Assembly (NCBI RefSeq): GCF_036323735.1
Contig: NC_086031.1
Coordinates: 34,043,725 to 34,107,724, forward strand
Direction of reading: 5' to 3'
Origin: Rattus norvegicus
Taxonomy: Eukaryota; Chordata; Mammalia; Rodentia; Muridae
DNA length: 64,000 bases
This document shows, one piece after another, positions 49,738 to 60,842 of this stretch. Both the position numbers and the translations under genes were made by a program. Position 1 is the first letter of the stretch. Each line of letters opens with the position of its first letter. Below the pieces are notes generated by a model. The model was not told the origin of the DNA and did no database searches. It worked only from the letters and a program-made list of their open reading frames with translations.

Positions 49738-50707
49738 GGTTGGTTGATTTTTTGTGGAATAGTTTGGATAGTATTGGTATGAGGTCTTCTATGAGTGTCT
49801 GATAGATTTCTGCACTAAACCTATCTGGTCCTGGGCTTTTTTGGTTGGGAGACTTTTAATGACTGCTTCCATTTCTTTAGGAGTTATGGGGTTGTTTAGA
49901 TGATTTATCTGTTCCTGATTTAACTTTGGTACCTGATATCTGTCCAGAAAATTGTCCATTTCCTCCAGATTTTCCAGTTTTATTGGGTATAGGCTTTTTT
50001 AGTAGGATCTGATGAATTTTTTGAATTTCTTCAGTTTTTGTTGTTATGTCTCCCTCTTCATTTCTGATTGTGTTAATTTGGATACACTCTCTGTGACCTT
50101 TGGTTAGTCTGGCTAAAGGTTTATCTACCTTGTTGATTTTTCTCAAAAACCAGTTCCTTGTTTTGTTGATTCTTTGTATAGTTCTTTTTGTTTCTACTTG
50201 GTTGATTTCAGCCCTGAGTTTGATTATTTCCTGTAGTCTACTCTTCTTGGGTGAATTTGCTTCTTTTTGATCTAGAGCTTTCAGGTGTGCTGTCAAGCTG
50301 CTAGTGTATGCTCTCTCCTGTTTCTTTTTGGAGGCACCCAGAGCTATGAGTTTTCCTCTTAGCACTGCTTTCCACACAAGAACAATAGTACCAACCATTC
50401 AGGGCTCCCAGGGACTAAGCCACCATGTAAAGAGAATACATGGACAGATCCATGGCTCCAGCTGCATATGTAGCAGAGGATGGCCTTGTTGGGCACCACT
50501 GGGAGGAGAAGAACTTGGCCCTGCCAAGGCTTGTAGGGGAATGTCAAGGCGGGGAGGCAGGAAGGGGTGAGTGGTTGGGTAGGGGAACACTCTTATAGAA
50601 GAAGGGGGAAAGGGGTAGCATAGGGGGTTTATGAATGGGAAACTGGGAAAGGGGGCGACATTTGAAATGTAAATTTTAAAAATCTAATAAAAATGTAAAA
50701 AAAACTA
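49738..50707 (+). mobile_element. 5-prime-inverted L1 (twin-priming structure)
   Basis: Two joined L1 pieces in opposite orientation. 49738-50372 is ORF2 sequence on the minus strand. About 50373-50690 is the L1 3-prime UTR on the plus strand (GGCTCCCAGGGACTAAGCCA, CATATGTAGCAGAGGATGGC, CATTTGAAATGTAAAT), ending in AATAAAAATG and a short A run. The order inverted 5-prime part, then forward 3-prime end, is the hallmark of twin priming. No convincing target duplication was seen. Confidence 0.9.
49745..50372 (-). pseudogene. L1 ORF2 fragment (end of endonuclease to early reverse transcriptase)
   Basis: The minus frame starting at 50398 enters L1 ORF2 at about 50372. It reads a Lys/Glu/Arg-rich linker segment with HTSSLTAHLKALDQKEAN-like texture, then the start of the reverse transcriptase region. 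Homology continues leftward through at least one frameshift to about 49740, but the open frame stops at 49877. It covers roughly 200 of about 1,280 codons. It lacks the endonuclease and reverse transcriptase catalytic residues and cannot be functional. Confidence 0.88.
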
Positions 50708-50739
50708 TTTGCAGCATGTTTCATTGATAAAAATAAATC

Positions 50740-50955
50740 AACCACGTGTGTATCTATGTGTACGTATGTCTACATATGTGCATGTATGAGCACACACACA
50801 TACCTGAGGAGTCTAGAAGGGGCCTTAGATCCCCTGGAAACTGGAGCTTCAGGTGTTTATGAGCTGCCTTTTGAGGGTGATTAAAACTAAACTCAGGTCC
50901 TCTGCAAGAGTGGTAAGTGTGCTTAACCACTGACTTATCACTCTAGCACCCCAGA
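50740..50955 (-). mobile_element. B3 SINE, minus strand
   Basis: CCTTAGATCCCCTGGAAACT, GGAGCTTCAGGTGTTTATGA, CTCAGGTCCTCTGCAAGAGT and a degraded head at 50930-50950. Confidence 0.85.
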
Positions 50956-51054
50956 AAGAGTTTTAGATCTAAGAGCAACAGTTCTTAGGTTTTTCTTCTC
51001 TCCCTAAGCAAGTATAAAACATATGAAAATATCTGAAGCAAGCAAGGGATTGGT

Positions 51055-51345
51055 TTTTCTGTGTGTGGGTGGGTAAGTGTGTGATTAGAAGATGGGGTGT
51101 ACTGCATATGAGTTGTATTTCCAGCACCTCTACTTATTCCCTGAAGACAAGGTCTCATTAGACTGGACCTGGAGCTAGAGTGACGGCTCGCAAGCCCAGA
51201 GATCCTCCTGCCTCCATGCCCTACTTTGCTGTAGTTTTGGGTGTTCATGGCCCAAATGCGTGGCTTTTTACACGGCTGCCTAAGACTAACTTAACTCTCC
51301 ATGTTTGCACACAAGCACTCTTACCCACTGAGCCAACCCCCAGCA
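51055..51345 (-). mobile_element. B4 SINE, minus strand, donor of the L1 junction patch
   Basis: GT-rich tail, then AGTTGTATTTCCAGCACC (51111 onward), AAGACAAGGTCTCATTAGAC, CTGGACCTGGAGCTAGAGTG and a head ending CACTGAGCCAACCCCCAG (reversed orientation). 51111-51139 is in its natural B4 context here. Confidence 0.7.
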
Positions 51346-51420
51346 GTCAGGAGTGAGCCTTGAGATGAGAAAGCCATATGAAGTTCATATCAGAGTTTGC
51401 CCCAACTCTCCTAGGTAAAG

Positions 51421-51468
51421 CTTTTTTTCTTTTTTTCTTTTTCTTTTCTTTTTTTTTTTTTTTTTTGA
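51421..51468. repeat. T-rich tract
   Basis: Interrupted then pure T (about 20 at 51447-51466). Possibly a retrotransposon tail on minus, but no element body is recognised beside it. Confidence 0.85.
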
Positions 51469-51666
51469 CCTAATACAAAGAGGTGGGGCCTACAAGGAAG
51501 AATGAAAGTGAGGATCTTATCGATCCGAGGAGGCAGAGATTGAAGTTTGGGGTTAGAGATGTATGTAACATTTGCAATGAGAGCATCAAAGGGGAGGAAG
51601 GCTCATGGGAGATGGGGGCACAGATCTACACGGGAGCAGCCTTCATGTTCTCGGCTGAGGTTAATG

Positions 51667-51669
<3 letters not shown>
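51469..51669. other. single-copy DNA, nothing recognised
   Basis: No repeat recognised. Confidence 0.3.

Positions 51670-51717
<48 letters not shown>
51670..51717. repeat. (CA)n microsatellite
   Basis: About 23 uninterrupted CA units. Confidence 0.97.
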
Positions 51718-51719
<2 letters not shown>

Positions 51720-51899
51720 TCTGGTTAGAGAGTGGCTGCTGAAGGGCTGAAAGCTTAATGGTGGGCCCTGAGGTTATGCACTGCCAGGAAGTAGGGAAGC
51801 TCCATTTTAAGCACAGTGAGACACCGCTCTGACAACGCGGGCTCATATTTCAGGAGTCAGAAGCCTGAAGACTCGGAAAGAAATCAAACTGAGCCCAAA

Positions 51900-52128
51900 C
51901 AGCACTGGCAATGTAGCTCGGTTGGGAAACTGCTTGGGTGAAGCCCTGCACTCGATACTTGCTGTAAGTGGAAAGTGCTGGTGTGTCTGTTATCTTAGAA
52001 TATGGAAGGTGGACACAGGAGGGTCATGAGCTCAAGGCCATCTTCAGCTACATAAAGAGTTTGAAGCCAATCTGGGCTACACGAGTCCCTGTCTTAGTAA
52101 CAATAACAAAAATTCTAATAATTGTCTT
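51900..52128 (+). mobile_element. ID-B1 composite SINE
   Basis: CTGGCAATGTAGCTCGGTTG and CCTGCACTCGATACTTGCTG form the head. GGAGGGTCATGAGCTCAAGG and GAAGCCAATCTGGGCTACAC form the B1 body. Confidence 0.8.
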
Positions 52129-52159
52129 AGTAGGGTTCTTCTCACGGAACAGAACAAGG

Positions 52160-52210
<51 letters not shown>

Positions 52211-52555
52211 CTGGCTAGTTTTACGTCACCTTAGAGGAGGAAACCTCAATGAGAAAATGCCTCCACACGATCGGATGGTAGAGAGTCAGAACATAGACCA
52301 TCTTAATTTTGAGAGCTCACTGTGGGCAGTGCTGTCTCTGAGATGATGGTCCTGGGTTCTATAAGAAAGCAGGATGAACAGGCCAGTAAGGAGCGCCCTT
52401 CCTTGCTGTCTGCTTCAGTTCCTGCCCCAGGTTCCTGGCTGAGTTCCTGCCCTGACTCCCCTCAGTGATGATGGATTATCACCTGGAGGTCCCTTTCTTC
52501 ACCAAGGTGCTTTCAGCCATGGCGCTTCATCCTAGCAATAACTAAGCAAGCATGA
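52129..52555 (+). mobile_element. rodent MaLR-type LTR relic with nested (GT)n
   Basis: GGCTAGTTTTACGTCACC, GAAACCTCAATGAGAAAATG, TAAGAAAGCAGGATGAACAG, CAGTTCCTGCCCCAGGTTCC and GATGATGGATTATCACCTGG are in LTR sense. A GT array (52160-52207) splits its 5-prime end. Confidence 0.6.
52160..52207. repeat. (GT)n microsatellite
   Basis: About 24 GT units. Confidence 0.97.
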
Positions 52556-52838
52556 ATTTATTTTTAAAACAGTAAGGACTGAAGAACTCACCCGGTACCC
52601 AAGAATCTGGTGTTCTGGTCCTTGTGGCTGGTTGCCTTAGCAGTCAGAGTGGTCCCATAATGGCTGCCTTTCCTTGGGAAATGGGGTGCCCTTCCAATCG
52701 ATAGTTGGCAGAGGTACCACAAGGTACCTCAGTAGCTCCAATGTGGCACCAGAAGATGAGAAGGTTCCTGGAGAGCTGCTGGTCCCTAGTTCACAATGAA
52801 AGCTTGGAAGTGCTGATTCTGCTGCAAGTAAAGGAATC
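52556..52838. other. single-copy DNA, nothing recognised
   Basis: No repeat recognised. Confidence 0.3.
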
Positions 52839-52975
52839 ATCATCATCATCGTCGTCGTCGTCGTCGTCATCGTCATCATCACCATCATCGTCATCATTAC
52901 CATCACCATCATCACCATCACCATCACCATCACCATCACCATCACCATCACCATCACCACCAACAACAACCAGGC
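52839..52975. repeat. compound ATC/GTC/ACC trinucleotide array
   Basis: ATC units, six GTC (CpG-containing) units, mixed ATC/ACC, then about ten CACCATC hexamer-like pairs and CAA units. Frames read Ser/Pro on plus and Asp or Met/Val on minus. These are array artefacts. Confidence 0.95.
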
Positions 52976-53824
52976 AGATTAACTCAGTGCCATGAGGGAG
53001 ACCAAGCCACTTTGAAAGGTGAAACAATCTTCTTTCTGACATGGTTTTTATTTGAACTTCTGTCAGAAGGTACACCCACAACCAGGGTAGGTTTCCACAG
53101 ATCAAGAAAAACAGGACATTTCTTCTAGTAAGGCTCCTAATTTAGGGCAAGTTGACATTAAAACCAATCACATTAATCCACTTCTTGTAAACTTGATCCA
53201 CAATTGCATCATCATAAGGACCAAAACCTGAAGCAGATACATATACCTACACATAATAAAGAAATAAATATCTTAAAGTAATAAAAATGAATCTTAAAGA
53301 CCCAACCTCATTCTCCAAATCTCATATTTATTTTGTAATATAAATGCAATATGTGTCAAATGTTCCTTCAAGTCTGTAAAACCCCAGTGTTTTAAAAGTC
53401 TCAGATCTCTTATTTGTAAGCTTAGACGAGTATCAGAACCAGTGACATACATTCCACACATGATGGGACCAAGCGGACATTCTTATTCCAAAAGAGAAAA
53501 CAATAACAAAAAAAGGAGCCAACCACGTGCACCACAGTGAAATTAAACCTAGCAAAGGAAACACTAAATTTCGCAGCTCCAGTGACCGCATATGGGCTCC
53601 AGAGAGCTTGGATAACAAAGTCCTTTGAGGAATATTTAATCTCTTAATGTTTCATAACCTAAATCAATATACGATTTATATCTATATTTAGATTTATATA
53701 TGTAAATTGATTTATGACACCCACCCCCTAATATTGTCTCCATAGATCTCATATAAAAAGAAAACCACAAATATATACTTAATGTGTACACAAGCATATT
53801 CTTAACAAATAGGACAAAAGTATT
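52976..53824. other. AT-rich DNA, possibly old retroelement
   Basis: AT-rich with CCACACATGATGGGACCAAG and AACCTAGCAAAGGAAACACT, phrases I associate with older rodent L1 3-prime regions, but too weak to call. No frame. Confidence 0.35.
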
Positions 53825-55870
53825 TGTATCAACTAACATCCTTGTTTCTGGCTTTAGCTTCCTCTACTACCCAGCCTGCATTTCCTCCACCATCGGCAAG
53901 TGCTTCAGCAGATGTTGGTTCCCACGGAAGGGTCTGTACCCTTTGTCCCCCTGCCTGGATTGGGTGTCTGTGGCTTTCCATTGACACTGGACATGGTAAG
54001 AGACACCCTAAAGGGTCTCCTGTACTACAAGCGCACTTTTCCTTACCTACGTTGTGGAGAACACTCAATCTCTCCCTTAGTCTGGACCAACCGCCCCTCC
54101 AAACACTGATGCTCCTTTCTTAGCTTGGGACTTAAGGACCCTGCTACATACCCACTACAGGAACATGGTAAGACCAGCGGATTTCATGAGCATGGGCCCA
54201 GTGTAGCACTTCTCTGGCTGTGAAGGGAGTTCTTAGATCAAAGCAGTGCTGTGTGGAATAACATGATGGTGGGTAGGGCCTTCTGTAGGTCCACAGATGC
54301 TAATTTTAGCAGAGGTATTACCTGCAGAAGAGTCAAACCCACGAACAGAAGAGTTATCTATTCCAATATGGTCAGAGCATTGTCCTTTGATGGAAGGGGC
54401 ACAATGTACTCAACATGTCATTAGGTTAGTGACGGCTCACGCCAGTGAATGGCGCCATAGCAGGAGCTCAGTGTTCATGTCTGCTGTTGGCAAATCTGTC
54501 CCAGCAGAGGCTGTAACCCAGTCAGTCTTGATGAGCAGGGGTCCACATTGTCAAGCTTGTATATAACTTCCTTCTCTGTCGCTGAGGTCACTTGTTCATT
54601 GGGCAGTGACAGGACGTGGGGAAAGAGGCTCACTGTCCTCAGATGGGCTCACCCTACATGTGTGATTATTGCACTTCCCTACTGAAGGCACCTTTGATGA
54701 ACATTTATGTGGGACACATGTGGCTTCACGTCCTTTGTCCGTTTGGAGAGATCTATCTATAACTTTCCCCCAAAATGTCCTTTTCACTAATTTTCCAACC
54801 ATGTTCCTTCCAAGTCCCTGGTCATACAAACCAGACCATTGACTCTAGCAGAAAACAGTAAACAATCACACATTTGGCCATTTTTCCTTCAGAACAGCAT
54901 GTCTGACCATGTGCACTGCCCAAAGTTCTGTCTACTTTGAAGATTTTCCTTCACTGGTGTCTATCATAGTTCTTCCTAGAAGGAGCTGTCATGCTGCAGC
55001 TGTCTGCTGCAGGGTGATGTCTGTAGAGCACGCAGAACCATCTTCAAACCTTGTCTTAATTTTCTATCCCACCCCTCTACCGACTGATCATAGAGCATAT
55101 CCCATGAGGCCATAGGTGTATGACTGGGGACATAAGGCATTGTAACAGAAGAGGAACCATAGACATTAGGGCAACTTCTTCATGTAACTCCTTGTGTCCT
55201 CAGGACCTGCTTGGGCCCTATCACATACATGTGCTCGGTCCCTGCTGTGCACATCCAACTTTATGACTTCGTGGGTCAGATAATAAATGATGCTCTGCTT
55301 GGGTGACATGGCAACCTGGTGGCCCATCGCCAAACATTCAGTTTCTGCTTAGAGTCAAAAATAGGCTAAGAGATGTCTCTCAAAAGTAGAATAGTTAGTT
55401 GTCTGTAGGTGAGAGTAAGGCCTTGTTCCAAAATCCCAAGGGCTTCTGTTGTGATTCACCTATGGGGCCCTTCCAAGCCTCCAAAGCCATTGGGTTTGCC
55501 AGATCACATGGTCCAAATGGTAGAGCAGCCTGCACAGCAGCCTGGACCTGTTGAAGAGCCTTCTGTTCCACTCAAAGCCCGCAGCTTTCTCAGTCACCTG
55601 GTGTATGGGCAGGAACAACAGGAGGGGAATGTGCTGTCTCCAAATCCCGACCAGCCCGCTAGGCACTGTGCTTCCTTTTTGGTGGTAGGAGGGGCCAGGT
55701 GGGACAACTTATCTCCCACTTTAGAAGGAATACCTCTACATGCCTCAAAGGACATGGAAGAGGGAACTTCAAGGACGAGTTGCCTCCATCAGATTGGTCT
55801 GTAGACACTTTTACGGGGCAAATACTTGATTAAAGATCAATGTGCGAGGGTCTAACTGCAGCCTACCCTC
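53825..55870 (-). pseudogene. ERV-L pol relic, minus strand, heavily broken
   Basis: Nucleotide similarity to ERV-L-class (class III) pol runs along the minus strand. The end of reverse transcriptase lies at about 55460-55830, the RNase H region at about 54850-55460, the integrase zinc-binding and catalytic-core region at about 54130-54620, and weaker downstream sequence to 53825. The order fits RT-RNase H-integrase. Many stops and frameshifts break it; the longest open pieces are 68, 77 and 79 codons. Gag, protease and LTRs are not recognised alongside. It cannot make protein. Confidence 0.8.
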
Positions 55871-55964
55871 ATCATTTCAGGAATGGTAGAAGAGAGCTCA
55901 TGAGTGGCTTGGTCTGTTCTCGGTTACTGTATCAAAAGACCTGAAGTACTTAAAGAAAAGAGGT

Positions 55965-56125
55965 TTAGAGGCTGGAGAGATGACGCTGAAGTTAGGAGCA
56001 CATTCTGCTCTTGCCAAAGAGCTGAGTTCAGCTTCCAGTACCTGTCTTGGGCAGCTCACAGCCACATGGAGGTCCAGCTCTAGGGGGATTGGATACCTTT
56101 GGGTGCTTACATATTATATACACCA

Positions 56126-56195
<70 letters not shown>

Positions 56196-56250
56196 AAAGA
56201 GAGATACACACACATATACCTAATTTTTAGAAAAACATCTTTTTTGAGAA
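55965..56250 (+). mobile_element. B3 SINE with internal CA and GA expansion
   Basis: GAGGCTGGAGAGATGACGCT, AAGAGCTGAGTTCAGCTTCC and GAGGTCCAGCTCTAGGGGGA form the SINE. The tail region holds CA at 56123-56164 and GA at 56165-56192. Confidence 0.85.
56123..56192. repeat. (CA)n(GA)n compound microsatellite
   Basis: About 20 CA then about 14 GA units. Confidence 0.97.
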
Positions 56251-56267
56251 AAGAAGAAGAAAAGAGG

Positions 56268-56722
56268 CGTAGATGCAATGACTGTGTGGTTAAATGCCCA
56301 GCGTGTAAGCATGAGGACTGGATCCCCGGAACTCACACCAATGCCAGGTGTTCATGGTGACACACGTGGAATTCCAGCACTTGGAAGGTGGAGACAGAGG
56401 ATCCCTGGGACAGGGTGACTAGCTAGGCTAGCCGAATCGGTGAAGTCTGGATTCAGAGGAGAGACCCTGCTGAAGTGAGAGATAAGGAAGAGAGCAATGG
56501 AGCAAGACTCTTCAGTTAACACTTGGACATCAACATACATGGACCCTCCATGTATGCCTGTGCTTATGAAAACATACAAACACACAATCATACATGCACA
56601 CATACGTACATGACACACATGTATAACCACACACATATGCACACATGCACACACATGCATACACACATGTATACACACACACATACACACACACACATAC
56701 ACACACACAAAGAGAAAAAAGC
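56268..56722 (+). mobile_element. B4 SINE with long CA-rich tail
   Basis: CTGGATCCCCGGAACTCACA forms the head. TGACACACGTGGAATTCCAG, CTAGGCTAGCCGAATCGGTG and GGAGAGACCCTGCTGAAGTG form the body. CA/CATG-rich sequence at 56570-56710 is the tail. Confidence 0.88.
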
Positions 56723-56899
56723 AAGAAGAAGAAAAGAGACTTATTTAACCTTTTGGATGCTGAGAGTCCAAGACCCAGTGGCTTCCTTGGTTCAGCCACT
56801 GGTGAGGGTCACCTGGTGGAGGCTATCACAATACGAACACATCACAACATGGTAGGATGGCAAGCTGGAGGGATGCAGGGTAAGGCTTTGTCTTGTATG
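56723..56899. other. single-copy DNA, nothing recognised
   Basis: No repeat recognised. Confidence 0.3.
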
Positions 56900-57078
56900 A
56901 AGGTTCTCTAATCAGACATCTGTAATAGCGACATCAATCTCTTCAGAGGGCAGGGCCTCCAATAACCTAGCTACCTCTTCATCCCCCACATCCTATCAAG
57001 GGTCCCACCACCTTGCCATCACTACCCTGGGGCATATGAATTTGGGGAAGGATTCACTGAACCCACCACACAGTAAAT
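56900..57078 (-). mobile_element. ancient MaLR-type LTR fragment, minus strand
   Basis: CCAATAACCTAGCTACCTCT, AGGGTCCCACCACCTTGCCA, GGGCATATGAATTTGGGGAA and CACTGAACCCACCACAC follow the reversed end of MST/MLT-type LTRs. Confidence 0.5.
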
Positions 57079-57764
57079 GAAGATATTTTGGACATTTTGT
57101 TCTCTCTCGCTGCCCAAGGTAGACACCAGCATCACCCTAACCCATGAGTGCAAACCACGTCAGCCTGACACGTCCCAGGGCACAGCCCAGGAGCCGGTCT
57201 CTGCACTGTCTTGGCCTTCATCTTGTTCATCAATATAAATTAGCGGCCACATTGGCTTGTCAGGTCACATCCATTTATTTAAATTTGTAAGGGAAAGAGC
57301 ACAGGATGGTGTTGAAAGGCTGCTGGACAGTTGGAGGGAGCCTGGGAAGGGCTGTGCTCGCTAGGGCTCAGAGTACCCCATCAATCACATGACCCACTCC
57401 TAACCCGGTATCTGCTGGGGCCTGACATGGTGCTCACAAAAGTCCCAGGAAGCAAGATGGTCGCCCTTAACCTTGCTGGGAAGGCAGTAGCCACACAGCA
57501 CAGGCAGTTAGTTCAACAGATGGTGGACTGCTTGTGGATGGGATTGAATGCTAATCCGAGTGGTGGGCCTGCGTTCCCTGAGCTGTGTGCTGAGAACTAA
57601 GGGCTTCTGCAGAGGATGCTGGAGCCACTTCGGGGAGTGTGAGGCAGGGCAGGAGAAAACGCCTTCTTCTTCTCTTCTTTGGTCAGATCAGTTTTACTGA
57701 CTTGTCTCACATCGTGGCTATGGGGCAAAACTCCATTCAAGCCTGTTCTGTCCTTAAAGACAAG
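57079..57764. other. single-copy DNA, nothing recognised
   Basis: No repeat recognised. The 89-codon frame at 57331-57600 lacks a recognisable domain. Confidence 0.4.
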
Positions 57765-57765
57765 A

Positions 57766-58110
57766 AGGGGGCTGGGGAAATGGCTCAGTGGGTGAAGTCC
57801 TTGCGTTGCAAAACAAAAATCTGACTTTGATCCTTAGAACCCACATTAAAAACAAACAAACAAACAAACAAACAAACAAACAAAAAAGTCAAGCATAGTA
57901 CATTCTGTAATCCCAGCACCCGGGAGGCAGAAACAGGGGCATACCTGGGCTCATGGCCAGCCTAGCCTACTTGGTAAGTTCCAGGTTAAAGTGAGGGACC
58001 CTGTCTCACAAAAGGGGGTGTGGGAGAGAAATGCTGCTTAAGGCTATGTCTCTGGCCCCTCAGTCGAGCATGAATGGGTTGTATGCACACACTCATACAG
58101 AGAAAAATGG
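57766..58110 (+). mobile_element. B4 SINE with internal (CAAA)n
   Basis: GGGGCTGGGGAAATGGCTCA forms the head. An expanded CAAA run lies at the internal A-rich joint (about 57848-57886). ATTCTGTAATCCCAGCACCC, CATGGCCAGCCTAGCCTACT and CTCTGGCCCCTCAGTCG follow. Full length. Confidence 0.9.
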
Positions 58111-59479
58111 CAGCAGGATCACCAGAGGTGCCAGGTTAGAATTACATCACTAGCTGTATAGCTCTGGTCTTAGAAAACAGAACTGGCAGTGGGGGAGGGT
58201 CCCCCAGGAAGGGCCTGGGGATACTGAGGAAGCAGTCCAAGAGTCCTCTACTGCCAACCCTTTAACAATGTCTCCATTCACACCAGCTAGCATCTTCCCC
58301 TGTGACACACTGAGTACTGAATAGACCAGTCTGAAAATGGGTCCCTGAGCTGAAGGACCATGCTTATTTGTTTGTTTGTTGTTGCTGTTGGTGGTGGTGG
58401 TCTTTTTGTTTTGTTTTTGATTTGGGGGAGACCAAAGTAATGTGGGCTAGATCAAGGGTCAGTCATAAGCAAGACAGGAATCTCTCTGTCTCTGAGATGT
58501 AAACCTCTCTATCACATAACCCCCTAATTAGATGGAGTCCTGCCTGGTCCCTGCTACTCCAAGGGAGAAGAGGGTTGTTGGAAGCACCTGCAACTTCCTT
58601 CCTTGTCACTTGTCAACTTTGGAACAATCAGTCTGCTACTTAACAGTTAACAAGGGAAGCACTCCAGGGGCTGTGACTAATCTGTCTTTGTTAGCACTAA
58701 CAGGGGATGGGTGGAGGGCTCACTGTGTCACCTCCCTGCTGGTGCTACACCTGGGGCCCTTAGAGCAATCACTCAGGCCCAGAGCAATCACCCTGCTAGG
58801 AGCTGGGCACCTGGCACTTCAACTCCACAGGGCTCAGAGAGAATGGCCACTTGTGGGGATCTCTGAGGAGGAAGCTCTGTGACTGGCTCAAGGAGGAGCC
58901 CCAGAACAGAGGCTCCCCTAAAACCTGTCTCCTATGTGTTTTTAGGAGCATGTATGGTAGAGAGAGCCCCCTCCATGAGCAATGGGCCAAGTGAGGACAT
59001 GGGCCACGGTCTAGCCGACAGGGCAGACAAGTCCACAGGTAATCTCCCCAGTGTTCTAAGTGCTGGAATAGGGGAATGGGTGGAGCTTTGCCTGGAGAGG
59101 TCAGGAGAGGCCTCAGGGGTTCAAACATAGGGAACAACCCAGGCTGCAAAAGAGGAACTGAGGTAAGATGATGGTGTGTGCATAAGCCCTGGAGTGAGCT
59201 GGGGACTAGAGGAGGGCTGGCCAGATAGGATGGTTTTCAACTATCATGTTTCCATAGCATGTATGTATATATGTAAGCTATATATTTTTCCTATGTATTA
59301 TTACTCATGTTTCTTGTTATCTCTTTGTTCATTTGCCTTGTTTCTCTGCTACCTATCCAACTGCTTTTCCTATTTATTATTTTCTGATTCATTCCTCCAT
59401 CTATCAAATCATTTACCAATCCGTCTAGCCAGATATATGTTTATGTGTTGATGTAACTACCTATGCGTCTACTGAGCTA
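58111..59479. other. single-copy DNA, 1.4 kb
   Basis: No repeat recognised. Opposed frames of 116 (plus, 58532-58882) and 117 codons (minus, 58796-59149) lack domains and overlap each other. Confidence 0.4.
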
Positions 59480-59580
59480 TCAGTCAATCCATTGATCCAT
59501 CCATCCATCCACTCACCTATCTACCTATTCATCCATCTATCTACCATATACCCAACCACCCACTCATCCACCCTCCAATT
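59480..59580. repeat. imperfect ATCC/ATCT array
   Basis: ATCCATTGATCCATCCATCC followed by CTATCTACC mixtures. Confidence 0.85.
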
Positions 59581-59611
59581 TATTGGTCCATTTCTAGATG
59601 CTTTCCCCCCA

Positions 59612-59750
59612 ACAGAACTCAACTCTGTAGCCACAGCTAGCCTGGAACTACTGAGTGACCCAGTGTAGCCTAGAGCTTATGACAATTGTTCTACCTCCAG
59701 CCTTCCAGTGTTGGGATTCTAGATCGGTATGCCATGCTGCCTGGCTTAGA
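59612..59750 (-). mobile_element. B1 SINE, minus strand
   Basis: CAACTCTGTAGCCACAGCTA, GCCTGGAACTACTGAGTGAC and GTTGGGATTCTAGATCGGTA are reversed B1 landmarks, degraded. Confidence 0.75.
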
Positions 59751-60680
59751 AGTCTTAAAACCATGACTCTAAGTATTTTGAAGAAGAACTCTTACAACTG
59801 ACACAACATCCAACATTTCCCTGACCTGTGAGGGGTGTGTTAGGTTTCAAACCTGGGACAAATGACTGGGGTGCCTATTTAACATATCAATGTTGACCTG
59901 GCTGCAATGTTCTCCCAGCATCCCTCAGTCCCTACCTGTTTCAGGGTCCTCCAGACTGGCATACCCTATCCTGAACTCTCCAACTTAGGGGACTGCACTG
60001 CCCTTCCCTGCATAATCCAACCATTTTGGTTACCAGTTCCTTTTGTACATATGAGTCTCCTGACTGTTACACCTGGTTCCCCTCTCTTCTCTCTCCCTTC
60101 CTTTGCCCCCCTTTCTTCACATGGCTCAGTCTGGTGGTGTCCACTCGGTACTCTCCCAGATGCCTCGGCCTCTGGCCATGCTCTCTCACATGTCTACAAT
60201 AACCTGTCTTCTCCTCCAGACCTAGGAATAGTCAGTTCCTTTTGTTTAGTTTTTCATTCATTTGGTGCTGAAACCCTGGACCAGTCCTTTCTTTTCTTCC
60301 TTTCTTCCTTCATTTTTCTTTCTTTCTTTCTCTTTTCTTCCTTTTTATTTCTTTTTTTTTCATTCAGGGTGTACATTCCTAACTTACTTTAGTACCTCCC
60401 AGATTTCCTTACAGGCACCTAACCCAGGAAAGACAACAGAAGTCACAAATGCTACAACCTGTGCCATTTGTATGAAATTTCACTTCTTGTGGGTAGGTGA
60501 GGCCTTGCCTCTAAGGATATGCAGGGGAGCCTGGGAGAGGCTCCAGGTCAAAGTTGAAAGTGTTGAGGTGGGTCCTAGTGTGATGTGTAGGTTGTTGGTG
60601 CGTGTCCTTAAATGGAGATTGGGGAACACTGGTCTCTGTCTTTGTCTCTGCTTCCTGGCCACAGCACTTGACAATGCTTT
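59751..60680. other. single-copy DNA with a pyrimidine tract
   Basis: Mostly unique. CT/TTTC-rich at 60285-60365, which creates Phe/Ser-rich frames (146 and 161 codons) that are not genes. Confidence 0.4.
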
Positions 60681-60689
60681 CTATCACAT

Positions 60690-60842
60690 GCTCCTCCCAT
60701 GATGTTTTACCAAAACCAGACCAAAGAGTCATGGGGGCAATCATGAGCTGACACCTCGGATGCGGAACCCGAGTAAACCTTTCCCTTTTCTCATGCTAAT
60801 TGCCTTGGGGGATTTGTTCCAGTAACAGAAAACTGACCAATA
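60690..60842 (+). mobile_element. rodent MaLR-type LTR 3-prime end
   Basis: GAACCCGAGTAAACCTTTCC, TTGGGGGATTTGTTCCAGTA and ACAGAAAACTGACCAATATA match the end of the LTR group also seen at 46720-47098. Confidence 0.6.

Noticed and set aside
49877..50398. Functional L1 reverse transcriptase
   Set aside because: Only a short inverted ORF2 fragment with a frameshift. Its first residues come from the fused L1 3-prime UTR.
49680..50730. Target duplication for the L1
   Set aside because: Only TATTTG is shared near both edges and it is not adjacent to the left junction.
60262..60702. 146-codon Phe/Ser-rich frame
   Set aside because: It begins in a CT/TTTC tract and reads into unrelated unique DNA.
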